From Bin34 sp965219935 (GTDB lineage: Bacteria > Chloroflexota > Anaerolineae > Caldilineales > Caldilineaceae), in assembly GCA_965219935.1 (NCBI GenBank), contig CBDCOU010000003.1:806001-870000 (forward strand): DNA of 64,000 nucleotides. Direction: 5' to 3'. Made by a program: the position numbers and the translations under genes. Every line of letters starts with the position of its first letter. Positions within the stretch are counted from its first letter, which is position 1. Below, piece after piece: positions 1 through 8,444 of the stretch. The notes beneath the pieces are model-generated. The model was not told the DNA's origin. It did no database searches and saw nothing but the letters and a program-made list of their open reading frames with translations.

Positions 1-1022
1 TCGCTGGATGCACCGGCCATGGCGACGAAGGGAACGATCATGCCCATGCGTCGAATCGGCATGATCAACTGGGCCAGATAGGTCATAAAGGCCAACAACT
101 CGCCCAACGACAGGGACTGGTTGATGACTTCCCTCCCGCCGAAATAGATCACCACCACTGACCCAAGACCCGCCAGGAGGTCGAGCAGGGGAATCCGCAC
201 GGAACGCATCCGGGCCGCCTCGGCCGAGTGCTCGAACCACACCGAATTGGCCGCGTTGTACGCCCCCACTTGCGCTTTTTCCTGGGCAAAAGCCTTGACG
301 ACTCGGATGCCCCGCAGGTTCTGTTCAAGAACCGTGGTCAACACACCCAGTTGCTTTTGGATTTCCATCGACAGTGGGCGATAGGCCTTGGCGAATTTCC
401 AGGCCAGCCACGTGAGCGGAGGAATGACCAGCATGGCCAGAATGGCCAAGAGGGGATCCATCGCAAATAGAACCACAGCGGTGGCGATCATCAGGAACAG
501 GGCATTGACGATGCCCAGCAACGCACGACCGGTCAGGAATCGCAACCGTTCCACATCCTGAGCCGCCCGGGACAGCAGGTCCCCGGCCGTGGACCGATCG
601 TGAAACCGAAAGGATAGGCTGCACAGCTTGTGGTAGAGGGCGTTGCGCAGCCTGTAGGCCACGGACTGCGAGACCACCTCCGAGTTGACCCCCGCCAAGT
701 AGGTGAATCCGCCGCGCAACAGGCTCAACAGCAACAGGATCGCCACCGACGCCATGACGAGTCCCATCTTGTCGGTCGCCAGGGCCGGCGGAATCGCCTC
801 CGCAACCCATTGGGGAATGCCCGCGTGAAGGGGTTCCTCGCCGATTCCCGAATCGACGATCCACTTGACAAACTGGGGAATGACGAGGGTGACGATCGTT
901 TGTCCGATCGTTCCCACATAGGCGCCCGCCACGTTCAGTTTGTGGTGGCGCAACAGCCGCAGGGGCCTTAGGTATAACTCTAAGCCGGATGGCGAGGGTT
1001 GGTCGGACGCGGCGGCAGCCAT
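1..1022 (-). CDS. ABC transporter, membrane domain (partial, 3' end outside window)
   Basis: The first 340 residues of an MsbA/multidrug-type ABC half-transporter are visible. The translation shows about six hydrophobic segments and the usual exporter coupling region (LEQNLRGIRVVKAFAQE near residue 230). The C-terminal ATPase domain with Walker A and signature motifs would lie left of base 1 and is not seen. The start is taken as ATG at 1022 (MAAAASDQ), just ahead of the conserved region that begins LYLRPLRLLRHHK. A plausible promoter lies 60-90 bases upstream. Substrate unknown; proteins of this family export lipids, peptides or drugs using ATP in the cytoplasmic membrane. Confidence 0.9.
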   Translation of the reverse strand, partial: MAAAASDQPSPSGLELYLRPLRLLRHHKLNVAGAYVGTIGQTIVTLVIPQFVKWIVDSGIGEEPLHAGIPQWVAEAIPPALATDKMGLVMASVAILLLLSLLRGGFTYLAGVNSEVVSQSVAYRLRNALYHKLCSLSFRFHDRSTAGDLLSRAAQDVERLRFLTGRALLGIVNALFLMIATAVVLFAMDPLLAILAMLVIPPLTWLAWKFAKAYRPLSMEIQKQLGVLTTVLEQNLRGIRVVKAFAQEKAQVGAYNAANSVWFEHSAEAARMRSVRIPLLDLLAGLGSVVVIYFGGREVINQSLSLGELLAFMTYLAQLIMPIRRMGMIVPFVAMAGASS

Positions 1023-1081
1023 TGGGGGAACCGGTCCGTGCCCTGTTTGACAATCTCGGCACAGACCGCTCTGTTGAATTT

Positions 1082-1109
1082 ATTGTAATGCACAGTGATC
1101 CACGAACAA
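1082..1109 (-). promoter_or_regulatory. Predicted sigma-70 type promoter of the ABC transporter gene
   Basis: On the minus strand TTGTTC (1109-1104) and TACAAT (1087-1082) are separated by 16 bases. Transcription would begin near 1075, about 50 bases before the ATG at 1022. Prediction from sequence only. Confidence 0.4.
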
Positions 1110-1207
1110 AATCTGGTGCTGAGGCAGTGCAGGCCGGGACAGGTCGTTTGCCTGCCCGCGCCGCCCACATTTGGGCTCCGCACCAAATCCGATGGAAGAT
1201 TGTGGTA

Positions 1208-1240
1208 TTGACGTCTTTGGCGTCAGCTGAGTGATAGAAT
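1208..1240 (+). promoter_or_regulatory. Weak promoter with an inverted repeat upstream of the SDR gene
   Basis: TTGACG (1208-1213) and TAGAAT (1235-1240) have a long 21-base spacer. The first part lies in an inverted repeat, TGACG-N7-CGTCA (1209-1225), that could bind a regulator and compensate for the poor spacing. The leader to the GTG at 1467 would be about 220 bases. Confidence 0.25.
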
Positions 1241-1466
1241 CGCCCTTGGTGCCGTGGTGAGTCCCCGGTGACGCACACGGTATGCGACGGTTGGCTGGAC
1301 GTTGTTGGGAACGTGGTTATCCAGAGTTGTCCTCAACGGTGTTTGCAAACCGACTTCGCGCTGTGGAGTGCTCCCACCATTGGGCTACGGGAGGCGTCGG
1401 GCGCGTGCCAAACCCCATGTCGTCCTTAGAAGCGCAATCCCCGAGAACAGGAAGGTAGGCGCAACC

Positions 1467-2219
1467 GTGGCCGCAAACCGACTGTTCAGCCTTGACGGCG
1501 AATCCGCGCTGGTGACCGGAGGGAGCACCGGAATCGGGGCCGCCATCTCCCGGCTATTCCTGCAAATGGGTGCCCGGGTGACCATCGCTAGCCGACGGGA
1601 ATCGAAACTCGAGGCGTTCCGCAACAGTGTTCCGCAACACGCCTTGTCCCTGCATTCCGTCCCGGGTGACGTTGCCGTGGACAGTGAGCGGATCGTGGCC
1701 ACCGCCGTAGCTGCGATGGGGAGCATCAGTATCCTGGTCAACAATGCTTCCACTTCGGTGGGCAAACCCATGCGCGACATGACTGGAGCGGAGTGGCAGA
1801 CGGTCTACACCACGAATCTGGAGGCTGCGTTTCGGCTCTGTCAAAGCGCCCTGCCAAGCCTGGAAGCAAATCGCGGATGCATTCTGCACATCAGCAGCGC
1901 GAGTGCCGTCGCGGGCGACTACGATGATGCGGCCTACGTATCCAGCAAGAGTGGCTTGGAGGGTTTCAGTCGGCATCTGGCGGTGGAACTGGCAGCGGAC
2001 GGAGTTCGTTCCAACGTAATACGACCGGGTCTGATCAATACGGAGGCCTTTGCGGACTACCCGGACGAATTCTTCGAGTCCCAGATCCCTCTGATCCCGC
2101 TCGGGCGTCTGGGCAGTCCCGAGGATGTGGCCTACGCAGCCCTGTACCTGTGCTCACGCGAGGCGGCGTTTGTGACCGGCGCCGTTCTCACGGTGGACGG
2201 CGGCGAAACGCGCATCTGA
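1467..2219 (+). CDS. Short-chain dehydrogenase/reductase
   Basis: 250-residue classical SDR of the Rossmann fold, an NAD(P)-dependent oxidoreductase of unknown substrate. The cofactor loop TGGSTGIG is near residue 18, the NNAS motif near 92, and the catalytic Ser followed by YVSSK near 155-160. The C terminus has the usual VTGAVLTVDGG. GTG 1467 is chosen because GGAAGG lies just upstream and the protein then begins directly before the Rossmann strand. The longer frame from 1302 gives an N terminus with no SDR similarity. Followed by purA after 59 bases, with no evident functional link. Confidence 0.85.
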   Translation: MAANRLFSLDGESALVTGGSTGIGAAISRLFLQMGARVTIASRRESKLEAFRNSVPQHALSLHSVPGDVAVDSERIVATAVAAMGSISILVNNASTSVGKPMRDMTGAEWQTVYTTNLEAAFRLCQSALPSLEANRGCILHISSASAVAGDYDDAAYVSSKSGLEGFSRHLAVELAADGVRSNVIRPGLINTEAFADYPDEFFESQIPLIPLGRLGSPEDVAYAALYLCSREAAFVTGAVLTVDGGETRI

Positions 2220-2278
2220 CCCCTTTGATTAGGGTTCGCATCCCGGATTGACCCATTTCCCAACCAGAAGGTAACAGC

Positions 2279-3562
2279 ATGCCAGCAACAGCAATCGTCG
2301 GAGCGCAGTTCGGAGACGAAGGCAAGGGTCGCATCGTTGACTATCTGGCTCGCGGTGCGGCGATGGTGGTCCGGTTTCAGGGGGGAAGCAATGCCGGCCA
2401 TACCGTAGTGAACGAGTTCGGCACATTCAAGCTCCACGGAATTCCCAGCGGAATCTTTTTCCCGGACACGTGGAACGTCATCGGCAGCGGTTGCGTAGTC
2501 AACCCGGTGACACTGCAGGAAGAGATCGAGGATCTGGAAGCCAGGGGCGTCAGCACGGACAATCTCCGGATCAGCAGCAGGGCCCACATGCTGATGCCGT
2601 ATCACCGGGAAGCAGACGGCCTTGAAGAGGAGATGCGCAGTGGTGATCAGAAAATCGACACCACCCGGCAGGGAATTGGTCCGGCCTACAGTGACAAGAC
2701 GGCGCGGGAAGGATTGCGAATGGGCGATCTTCTCAACAGTTCCTGGCTCGAAGTACGACTGGAAAGCGCGGTGGCACGGGCCAATCGGTATCGCCAGTCG
2801 ATGGGGGCCGCCCCGGTGGACGCAGACCGTATGATGGCTGTCTGCGAGCGAGCCCGTATCGCGTTGGCGGATCGGATTGTGGACACGGTGCCCATGATGA
2901 AGGAGGTCCTCGACGCGGACGGCCACATTCTGTTGGAGGGACAGCTTGGGGTGATGCGGGACCTTGACTGGGGGATCTATCCCTTTGTCACCTCCAGCAA
3001 TCCCACCTCCGCATTTGCCGCGGCCGGTGCAGGGCTGCCCATTCAGGCCATCAGTCGCGTGGTCGGCGTGGCCAAGGCTTACAACACCGCTGTTGGCACG
3101 GGACCGATGCCGGCCGAACTGCATGACGACGACGGGGCCAGATTGCGGGAAATCGGCCACGAATACGGCGTTACCACCGGACGTCCCCGTCGGTGCGGCT
3201 GGCTCGATCTGGTCGGGTTGCGCTACGCGGCCTGGATCAACGGCATTACCGAGCTGTGCATGACCAAACTCGATGTTCTGGACGGATTCAAGACGGTCCA
3301 GGTTTGCACAGGCTATCGCATGCCCGATGGACGGGTCCAGCGGGACAGCGTTCCTGATACCGCCGATCTGGCGGGAATTACTCCGATCATGGAAAGGTTT
3401 CCCGGCTGGGAAGAAGACACCACCGGGTGCCGATCCTTTGACGATTTGCCGCGCAACGCCCGGGAGTACGTGACCTGGATTGCCGATCAGGTCGGGATCC
3501 CGATTCCCTACATCGGGGTTGGTCCGGCGCGTGACCAGATGGTGGTCAACCCCGGCGACTGA
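2279..3562 (+). CDS. purA: Adenylosuccinate synthetase
   Basis: 427 residues, the normal family length. It catalyses IMP + aspartate + GTP to adenylosuccinate, the first step from IMP to AMP. Visible signatures are the GTP-binding loop GAQFGDEGKG at residues 8-17, GSNAGHTV near 36, the DTTRQGIGPAY segment near 128, and YPFVTSSNPT near 238. Some positions vary from the commonest form (FGDEGKG instead of WGDEGKG, and EGQLGVM where most have EGAQG). AGAAGG precedes the ATG. purB follows after 25 bases, so the two AMP-synthesis enzymes are probably co-transcribed. Confidence 0.97.
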   Translation: MPATAIVGAQFGDEGKGRIVDYLARGAAMVVRFQGGSNAGHTVVNEFGTFKLHGIPSGIFFPDTWNVIGSGCVVNPVTLQEEIEDLEARGVSTDNLRISSRAHMLMPYHREADGLEEEMRSGDQKIDTTRQGIGPAYSDKTAREGLRMGDLLNSSWLEVRLESAVARANRYRQSMGAAPVDADRMMAVCERARIALADRIVDTVPMMKEVLDADGHILLEGQLGVMRDLDWGIYPFVTSSNPTSAFAAAGAGLPIQAISRVVGVAKAYNTAVGTGPMPAELHDDDGARLREIGHEYGVTTGRPRRCGWLDLVGLRYAAWINGITELCMTKLDVLDGFKTVQVCTGYRMPDGRVQRDSVPDTADLAGITPIMERFPGWEEDTTGCRSFDDLPRNAREYVTWIADQVGIPIPYIGVGPARDQMVVNPGD

Positions 3563-3587
3563 AATTCGCACGCCGAACCATGGCTCG

Positions 3588-5024
3588 ATGACCGAGACGT
3601 TCAGCCACGACACCTTCATCTCGCCGTTGAGCTGGCGTTACGGCAGCCGGCGCATGCGGGCTATTTGGAGCGAGGTTCGCAAACGCAAGTTGCTGAGGCG
3701 GTTTTGGGTCGCCTTGGCGAAGGCACAGGCTGAGTGTGGCGTCGTGACCTGGGAACAGGCCCATGACCTGGAAGCCAGGCAGGACGATGTTGACCTGCGT
3801 CGCGCTGCCGAGATTGAGGCCGAGGTGCGCCATGATCTGGTGGCCGAAATCCGGACGTTTGCGGAGCAGTGCCCTGTGGGGGGAGGCGTCATCCATTTGG
3901 GGGCGACATCGAACGATGCCCTGGACAACGTCGATGCACTGCGCATGCAGGAAAGTCTTGGTTTGGTGGAACGGCGACTTGTGGATCTGCTGGCAACGGT
4001 TGACGACCGCATTGAACAGTGGGCCGACGTGCCCGTGATGGCGTTTACCCATATCCAGCCGGCGGAACCCACTACGGCCGGATACCGGGTTGCCTGTTTC
4101 GGACAGGACCTGCTGATGGATTTCGCGGCCGTGCAACGGGAGCGCCGCGCCGTCAAGGGCAAGGGAGTCAAGGGTGCCGTGGGAACGGCGGCACCCTTCG
4201 CGGAACTGCTGGCAGGCACCGGCTGGACCGCCGCCGAACTGGAGCAAATGGTTATGCGAAGTCTTGGTTTGGAGGCGTTTACGGTCGCAACGCAGACCAT
4301 GCCCCGCAAGCAGGAACTGCAGATAGCACAGGTTCTCAGCGGCATTGCCGGTTCCCTGCACAAGTTTGCCTTGGACAGCCGCATCCTCCAAAGCCGGATG
4401 ATCGGCGAGTGGTCCGAAGAGTTCGGTGAACACCAGGTCGGTTCAAGCGCAATGCCGTTCAAACGCAATCCGATCGCGGCCGAGAATATCTGCAGTCTGG
4501 CGCGGCAAGTGTCGGCCCAGGTCTCGGTGGCTTGGCAGAACCATGCCAACGCCATCCTGGAGCGGACTCTCGACGACAGTGGGAACCGACGGCTGTTTCT
4601 CCCGGAACTGTTCCTTCTCACCGACGAAATCCTGCGCCGCGCAGGGAAACTGCTCAAGGGCCTGAGTCTGGATCGTCAGCGGAGTCGTGCGACGCTGGAC
4701 GGCTACGGGCAATTCGCAGCCAGTGAACGCGTCCTGCTGGCCGCTGTACGCGCCGGCGGCAACCGCCAGGTCCTGCATGAAGTGTTGCGCCGCCACTGTA
4801 TGACTGCCTGGTCCGACGTGGAGCAGGGAAGAGACAATCGACTGGCCGACCTGCTGGTGGCTGATCCGGACATCCGCGCCTGGTTGCCTGCGGAGACAGT
4901 GCACTCCCTCATGTCGGTGGATACGTATCTGGGAGATGCACCGGCCAGGGCTCGGGCGGTGGGTGCCGCCATCAGACAGGTTGTCCGCAACGGGATCACT
5001 GCCGACAGTCCGGATGGTACGTGA
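3588..5024 (+). CDS. purB: Adenylosuccinate lyase
   Basis: 478 residues. Fumarase/aspartase-superfamily lyase that releases fumarate from adenylosuccinate and from SAICAR in purine synthesis. The family signature SSAMPFKRNP is clear near residue 287, and the HLGATSNDALDN region near 103 supplies active-site residues. ATG 3588 (MTETFSHD) is chosen over the longer frame because it begins just before the conserved SPLSWRYGS segment. It lies 25 bases after purA and its stop overlaps the next gene's ATG (TGATG), indicating translational coupling. Confidence 0.96.
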   Translation: MTETFSHDTFISPLSWRYGSRRMRAIWSEVRKRKLLRRFWVALAKAQAECGVVTWEQAHDLEARQDDVDLRRAAEIEAEVRHDLVAEIRTFAEQCPVGGGVIHLGATSNDALDNVDALRMQESLGLVERRLVDLLATVDDRIEQWADVPVMAFTHIQPAEPTTAGYRVACFGQDLLMDFAAVQRERRAVKGKGVKGAVGTAAPFAELLAGTGWTAAELEQMVMRSLGLEAFTVATQTMPRKQELQIAQVLSGIAGSLHKFALDSRILQSRMIGEWSEEFGEHQVGSSAMPFKRNPIAAENICSLARQVSAQVSVAWQNHANAILERTLDDSGNRRLFLPELFLLTDEILRRAGKLLKGLSLDRQRSRATLDGYGQFAASERVLLAAVRAGGNRQVLHEVLRRHCMTAWSDVEQGRDNRLADLLVADPDIRAWLPAETVHSLMSVDTYLGDAPARARAVGAAIRQVVRNGITADSPDGT

Positions 5025-6001
5025 TGCGGTTGGCGGTGCTGGCCGACATCCATGGCAACCTGCCTGCGCTCGAGGCCGTGGTCGCCGATGTCGAACGCCA
5101 TCGGCCCGACCATGTGATCGTTGCGGGCGATCTCATCAACTCGACGCCGTTCAGCGTGGAGGTGGTTGAGTTCATCATGCAGCAGGACTGGCTTGTCATC
5201 AGGGGCAACCACGAGTTCTACTATCTCGACTTCAATTCGCCCCGCGTGCATCCGGATCTCGAAAACCCGTCGCGTTGGAGGGCACTCCACCAGCTCAACC
5301 GGATTGTTCCGGAGCACTTGGGAAACTACCTGGCTGTGTTGCCGGACGACTTGTCGCTGAAGTGGCCGTCACATGAACCCCTGCGCGTGGTTCACGGCAT
5401 GCCGGGTGATCCGCGTGCGGCCGTGTTTCCGTTTACAACCGACGAGCAAGCCTCGGAACTTCTTGCCGGGGTGGTTGAACACACCGTGGTCACGGCCCAT
5501 ACACACATACCCGGCGAACGGCAGGTGGCCCGGCAGGATCATGCACCGTCCGCCCTGTCGCCCAATCCGCCTTTCAAGGAGCCGGAGTTGCGGGCTGGCC
5601 ACTGGCACATCATCAACCCCGGTTCGGTCGGGTTGCCCCTGAACGGCGATCCCGGTGCCGACTATGCGATTTTGGACAGCATGCCGGGTGCCGACGAGGG
5701 CGAAGGCTGGGCCGTTACTTTCCGCAAAGTGCCCTACAATCGAGTGAAGACGCTGCGGGCATACTTCGATCGCGGGGAGTTTCGGACTGGCGGTGCCATT
5801 GTGGAGTTGTTCTACTGGGAAGTTGTGTCCGCCCAGCCGGAGATCATTGAGTTTTTCTCGTGGGCGCGCCGGCAGGGACTGAACAGCCGGGACATCGATC
5901 GGAATCTGGCCCTCTACAAGCAACACACCGGCAGGGACGCGGCAATCGAAGCCCTTGATCCAACTGGCCTGTACAAGTCCGCCGAATTCAGGCATGCCTG
6001 A
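5024..6001 (+). CDS. Calcineurin-like metallophosphoesterase
   Basis: 325 residues. The metal-binding motifs of the YfcE/MJ0936-like branch are present: DIHGN near residue 8, GDLIN near 35, GNHEF near 61, and HTHIP near 160. These proteins hydrolyse phosphoesters (often phosphodiesters or nucleotides) with two metals in the cytoplasm. The C-terminal third, after the INPGSVG-like stretch, is longer than in the minimal family and has no assigned role. ATG 5024 overlaps the purB stop by one base; the C terminus overlaps the PolX start by 8 bases. The substrate cannot be told from sequence. Confidence 0.85.
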   Translation: MRLAVLADIHGNLPALEAVVADVERHRPDHVIVAGDLINSTPFSVEVVEFIMQQDWLVIRGNHEFYYLDFNSPRVHPDLENPSRWRALHQLNRIVPEHLGNYLAVLPDDLSLKWPSHEPLRVVHGMPGDPRAAVFPFTTDEQASELLAGVVEHTVVTAHTHIPGERQVARQDHAPSALSPNPPFKEPELRAGHWHIINPGSVGLPLNGDPGADYAILDSMPGADEGEGWAVTFRKVPYNRVKTLRAYFDRGEFRTGGAIVELFYWEVVSAQPEIIEFFSWARRQGLNSRDIDRNLALYKQHTGRDAAIEALDPTGLYKSAEFRHA

Positions 6002-7697
6002 CTCCCCAGTTACCAACCGCGATGTGGCCGAAGCCCTCCGCAACACAGCGGACCTGATGGCCTTGCAGGGTGCCAACACCTTCCGGGTCAATGCCTTGAA
6101 ACGGGCGGCCGATCAAGTGCAGGACCTGGAAATCGGCGTGGCCGACGCGGCGCACAACGGCAACCTGCGGGACATCAAGGGAATCGGCAAGAGCATAGAG
6201 GCCGAGATCGAGGCCATGGTTGACACGGGTCGCATGCCGGCCCTGGATGCACTGGCGGAACAAATCCCCATGGGCCTCCTGGAAGTGGTGCGCGTGACCG
6301 GAGTTGGACCCCGCAAGGCTCGCCTCCTGTGGGAAGAACTTGACATAAAATCACTGGCAGGCTTGGAGGCGGCTATACAGGGCCGGAAACTGAGGGAACT
6401 CAAGGGTTTCACGGCCAGAACGGAGGCTTCGCTGGCGACGGCCATCCGTCAGATCAGGGAGCGGCCTCCACCGGAGGATCCGATTGGATTCGTGCTTCCG
6501 GTGGTGGAATCGGTTGTCGAGGGTTTGATGGCGGCGGGTGGACCCGCAGTCGCGAGGGTTTCGTTGGTCGGGGATCTGAGGGAATGGCGTGCAACCGTGC
6601 GCGAGCCCATGGTCCTGGTGGAGACACGCCACCTGGACGCCGTCGGCAAGGTCTTGGCCGGCTTGTCGCAGGTCGCAGCCGTGGGCAACATCGTGAACGG
6701 AACGTGCCGGGTGGTCCTGCATGCCGGTTTTGAACTGTCCGTTGTCATGACGGGGGCCGACCGTTGGGACAGGTTGTTGACCATGTTGTCCAGCGATAGG
6801 GATTCCGCCGAGTTCATTGCCGAATTGGCCGACCGCATGGAGCCGGAACCGGTTTGTGAACAGGGTCTGGCCCGGGTTTTGGGCATTTCCGGCTTCGTGC
6901 CGGAACAACGACATCGCATTACCAGGGACCTTCACCGGTCGTTGACGCCGGGTGCCGATCTGGTGGGTCTGGCCGACCTGACGGGTGAACTTCACGGGCA
7001 TTCAACCTATAGCGACGGCCACCAGTCCATCGAGCAAATGGCAAGGGCCGCCCAAGGCCGCGGATACAGTTATTGGGCGGTCACCGATCATGGGCAGGGA
7101 CACGGGTTTGGCGACAGCCTGGACGCCGCCGGACTCGAGAAACAAGCGTCCGAAATCGATGGCCTGAACGCGTTGTTTGAGGAGGAAGGGTTGGACTTTC
7201 AACTATTGAAGGGCATCGAAGCCGAGATCCACGCGGACGGTTCGCTTGGACTGGACGACGATACGCTGGCCCGTTTGGATGTCGTCGTAGCCAGCATTCA
7301 CGGTTCCCTGAGGCAGGATCGGGACACCATCACCGAACGTTGTCTGCGGGCGGTGGCCCATCCCCATGTGGACATCCTGGGGCATCCTACGAGTCGTCTT
7401 CTGGGTCGCCGCGATCCGTCCGCACTGGACATGGAAGCCGTTTGCCGGGCTTGCAGGGAACATGGAACCGCCCTGGAAATCAACTGCAATCCCGCCCGGT
7501 TGGACGTGGGCGACGAACTGGCCCGCATGGCGGCTCGCCATGGCTGCCTCCTGGTCCTGAATTGCGACGCTCACGATGTCAACCACTTCGGATTCATCCG
7601 GTATGGCCTGGGCATCGCCCGACGTGCCGAGTTGCAGCTGTCACAGGTACTCAACACGCGGCCCGTCGACGCGGTTCTTGAGTGGTTCCACGGCTGA
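5994..7697 (+). CDS. PolX-like protein: helix-hairpin-helix, degenerate polymerase domain, PHP phosphoesterase
   Basis: 567 residues, the length of bacterial family X DNA polymerases. In order: the 8-kDa-like/HhH region (about 1-150, with GIGKSIEAEI and VTGVGPRKARLL), a nucleotidyltransferase palm region (about 170-300), and a C-terminal PHP domain (about 335-567). The palm has lost its catalytic set. Where Bacillus PolX has G-S-L-R-R and a D-L-D pair, this protein reads GDLREWRATVREPMVLVE, and the third Asp is also missing. The PHP metal site looks intact (HGHSTYSDG, TDHGQ, GIEAEI, SIHGS, AHPH, NCDAH). Probably a 3'-5' exonuclease or phosphoesterase for DNA repair without polymerase activity. 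ATG 5994 starts before the conserved N terminus. Confidence 0.85.
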   Translation: MPDSPVTNRDVAEALRNTADLMALQGANTFRVNALKRAADQVQDLEIGVADAAHNGNLRDIKGIGKSIEAEIEAMVDTGRMPALDALAEQIPMGLLEVVRVTGVGPRKARLLWEELDIKSLAGLEAAIQGRKLRELKGFTARTEASLATAIRQIRERPPPEDPIGFVLPVVESVVEGLMAAGGPAVARVSLVGDLREWRATVREPMVLVETRHLDAVGKVLAGLSQVAAVGNIVNGTCRVVLHAGFELSVVMTGADRWDRLLTMLSSDRDSAEFIAELADRMEPEPVCEQGLARVLGISGFVPEQRHRITRDLHRSLTPGADLVGLADLTGELHGHSTYSDGHQSIEQMARAAQGRGYSYWAVTDHGQGHGFGDSLDAAGLEKQASEIDGLNALFEEEGLDFQLLKGIEAEIHADGSLGLDDDTLARLDVVVASIHGSLRQDRDTITERCLRAVAHPHVDILGHPTSRLLGRRDPSALDMEAVCRACREHGTALEINCNPARLDVGDELARMAARHGCLLVLNCDAHDVNHFGFIRYGLGIARRAELQLSQVLNTRPVDAVLEWFHG

Positions 7698-7732
7698 CAT
7701 GCTGGTATTGAGCAGGCGACGGGAATAGCATC

Positions 7733-8425
7733 ATGTTTCGCCGGTCCAAACCGATTTCGGCACCGCCCAGCAAGCCTCCGGACGCCGCAGGTCAGGCGGA
7801 AGCCGCCAGTCAACGCAAATGGGTACGCTGGGTGGTCATCCTGGCGGTGGTTACGGCGGCAGGCCTGGCACGGAATCAATACCCGAGACTGGTCGAATCC
7901 ATTGCCCAGATACCCTTGGTGCAGGACGCGTTTGGAGAGTTGACGGGGTTGCCCTTGGCAGGCCTGCTCGGTTCGGGTCAGGAACCCGATGGATTGCCTG
8001 CCGGCACCAATCCTGACGTCTTGGGCAACGCCGCGGATGAAGCGCCCGCTACGTTGGGCGACGAGAACACGGTCCGCGTCCAGGCTACGCCCACCGGTTC
8101 GGATAGCGAACAGCGGTCGACAGGGACTGGGGACGACGCGGCCGCCGCGGAAGTTCGAAGCAATCAGCTTGTCGATTCCCCGGCCTGGACGGTGGGGATG
8201 GTGGTTCAGGGAGCCGCGGGCATGTCCCAAATTCCCTTGCGGATGGACCCGGACGCCGACAATCCCACGATGATCGCGGCCATGTATGCACCGGCAACCA
8301 GCTTCAGCATCGTGGAAGCATCCCTGGAGTATGCCTACCCGGTGGTCATCGATGGCGAAGGCTGGTGGCGGGTTCAAGCCCAGGACGGGCTGACCGGGTG
8401 GGTGCAGGAAGCCCACCTCGAATGA
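7733..8425 (+). CDS. Membrane-anchored protein with C-terminal SH3-like domain
   Basis: 230 residues, not recognised as a named family. A basic cytoplasmic N terminus (about 1-30) is followed by one membrane segment (WVVILAVVTAAGLA, about 33-46). A long low-complexity Gly/Asp/Thr-rich linker leads to a C-terminal bacterial SH3-like module (about 160-230) ending in GEGWWRVQAQDGLTGWVQ. Topology suggests an extracytoplasmic domain, perhaps cell-wall or ligand binding. It ends one base before the TTG that opens the ligA frame and is probably in the same transcript. Confidence 0.7.
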   Translation: MFRRSKPISAPPSKPPDAAGQAEAASQRKWVRWVVILAVVTAAGLARNQYPRLVESIAQIPLVQDAFGELTGLPLAGLLGSGQEPDGLPAGTNPDVLGNAADEAPATLGDENTVRVQATPTGSDSEQRSTGTGDDAAAAEVRSNQLVDSPAWTVGMVVQGAAGMSQIPLRMDPDADNPTMIAAMYAPATSFSIVEASLEYAYPVVIDGEGWWRVQAQDGLTGWVQEAHLE

Positions 8426-8444
8426 ATTGACGGAAAAGCGAGAC

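Larger units (their letters stand above)
1023..1466. other. Divergent intergenic region (444 bp) between ABC transporter and SDR gene
   Basis: No coding sequence is supported here. Open frames on both strands lack recognisable products. The region holds a likely promoter for the ABC transporter (minus strand) and a weaker promoter/inverted repeat pointing to the SDR gene, listed separately. Confidence 0.5.

Noticed and set aside
2132..3619. Long minus-strand ORF (495 aa) opposite purA
   Set aside because: Shadow frame in G+C-rich DNA; the sense strand encodes a full purA with all motifs and the antisense product resembles nothing.
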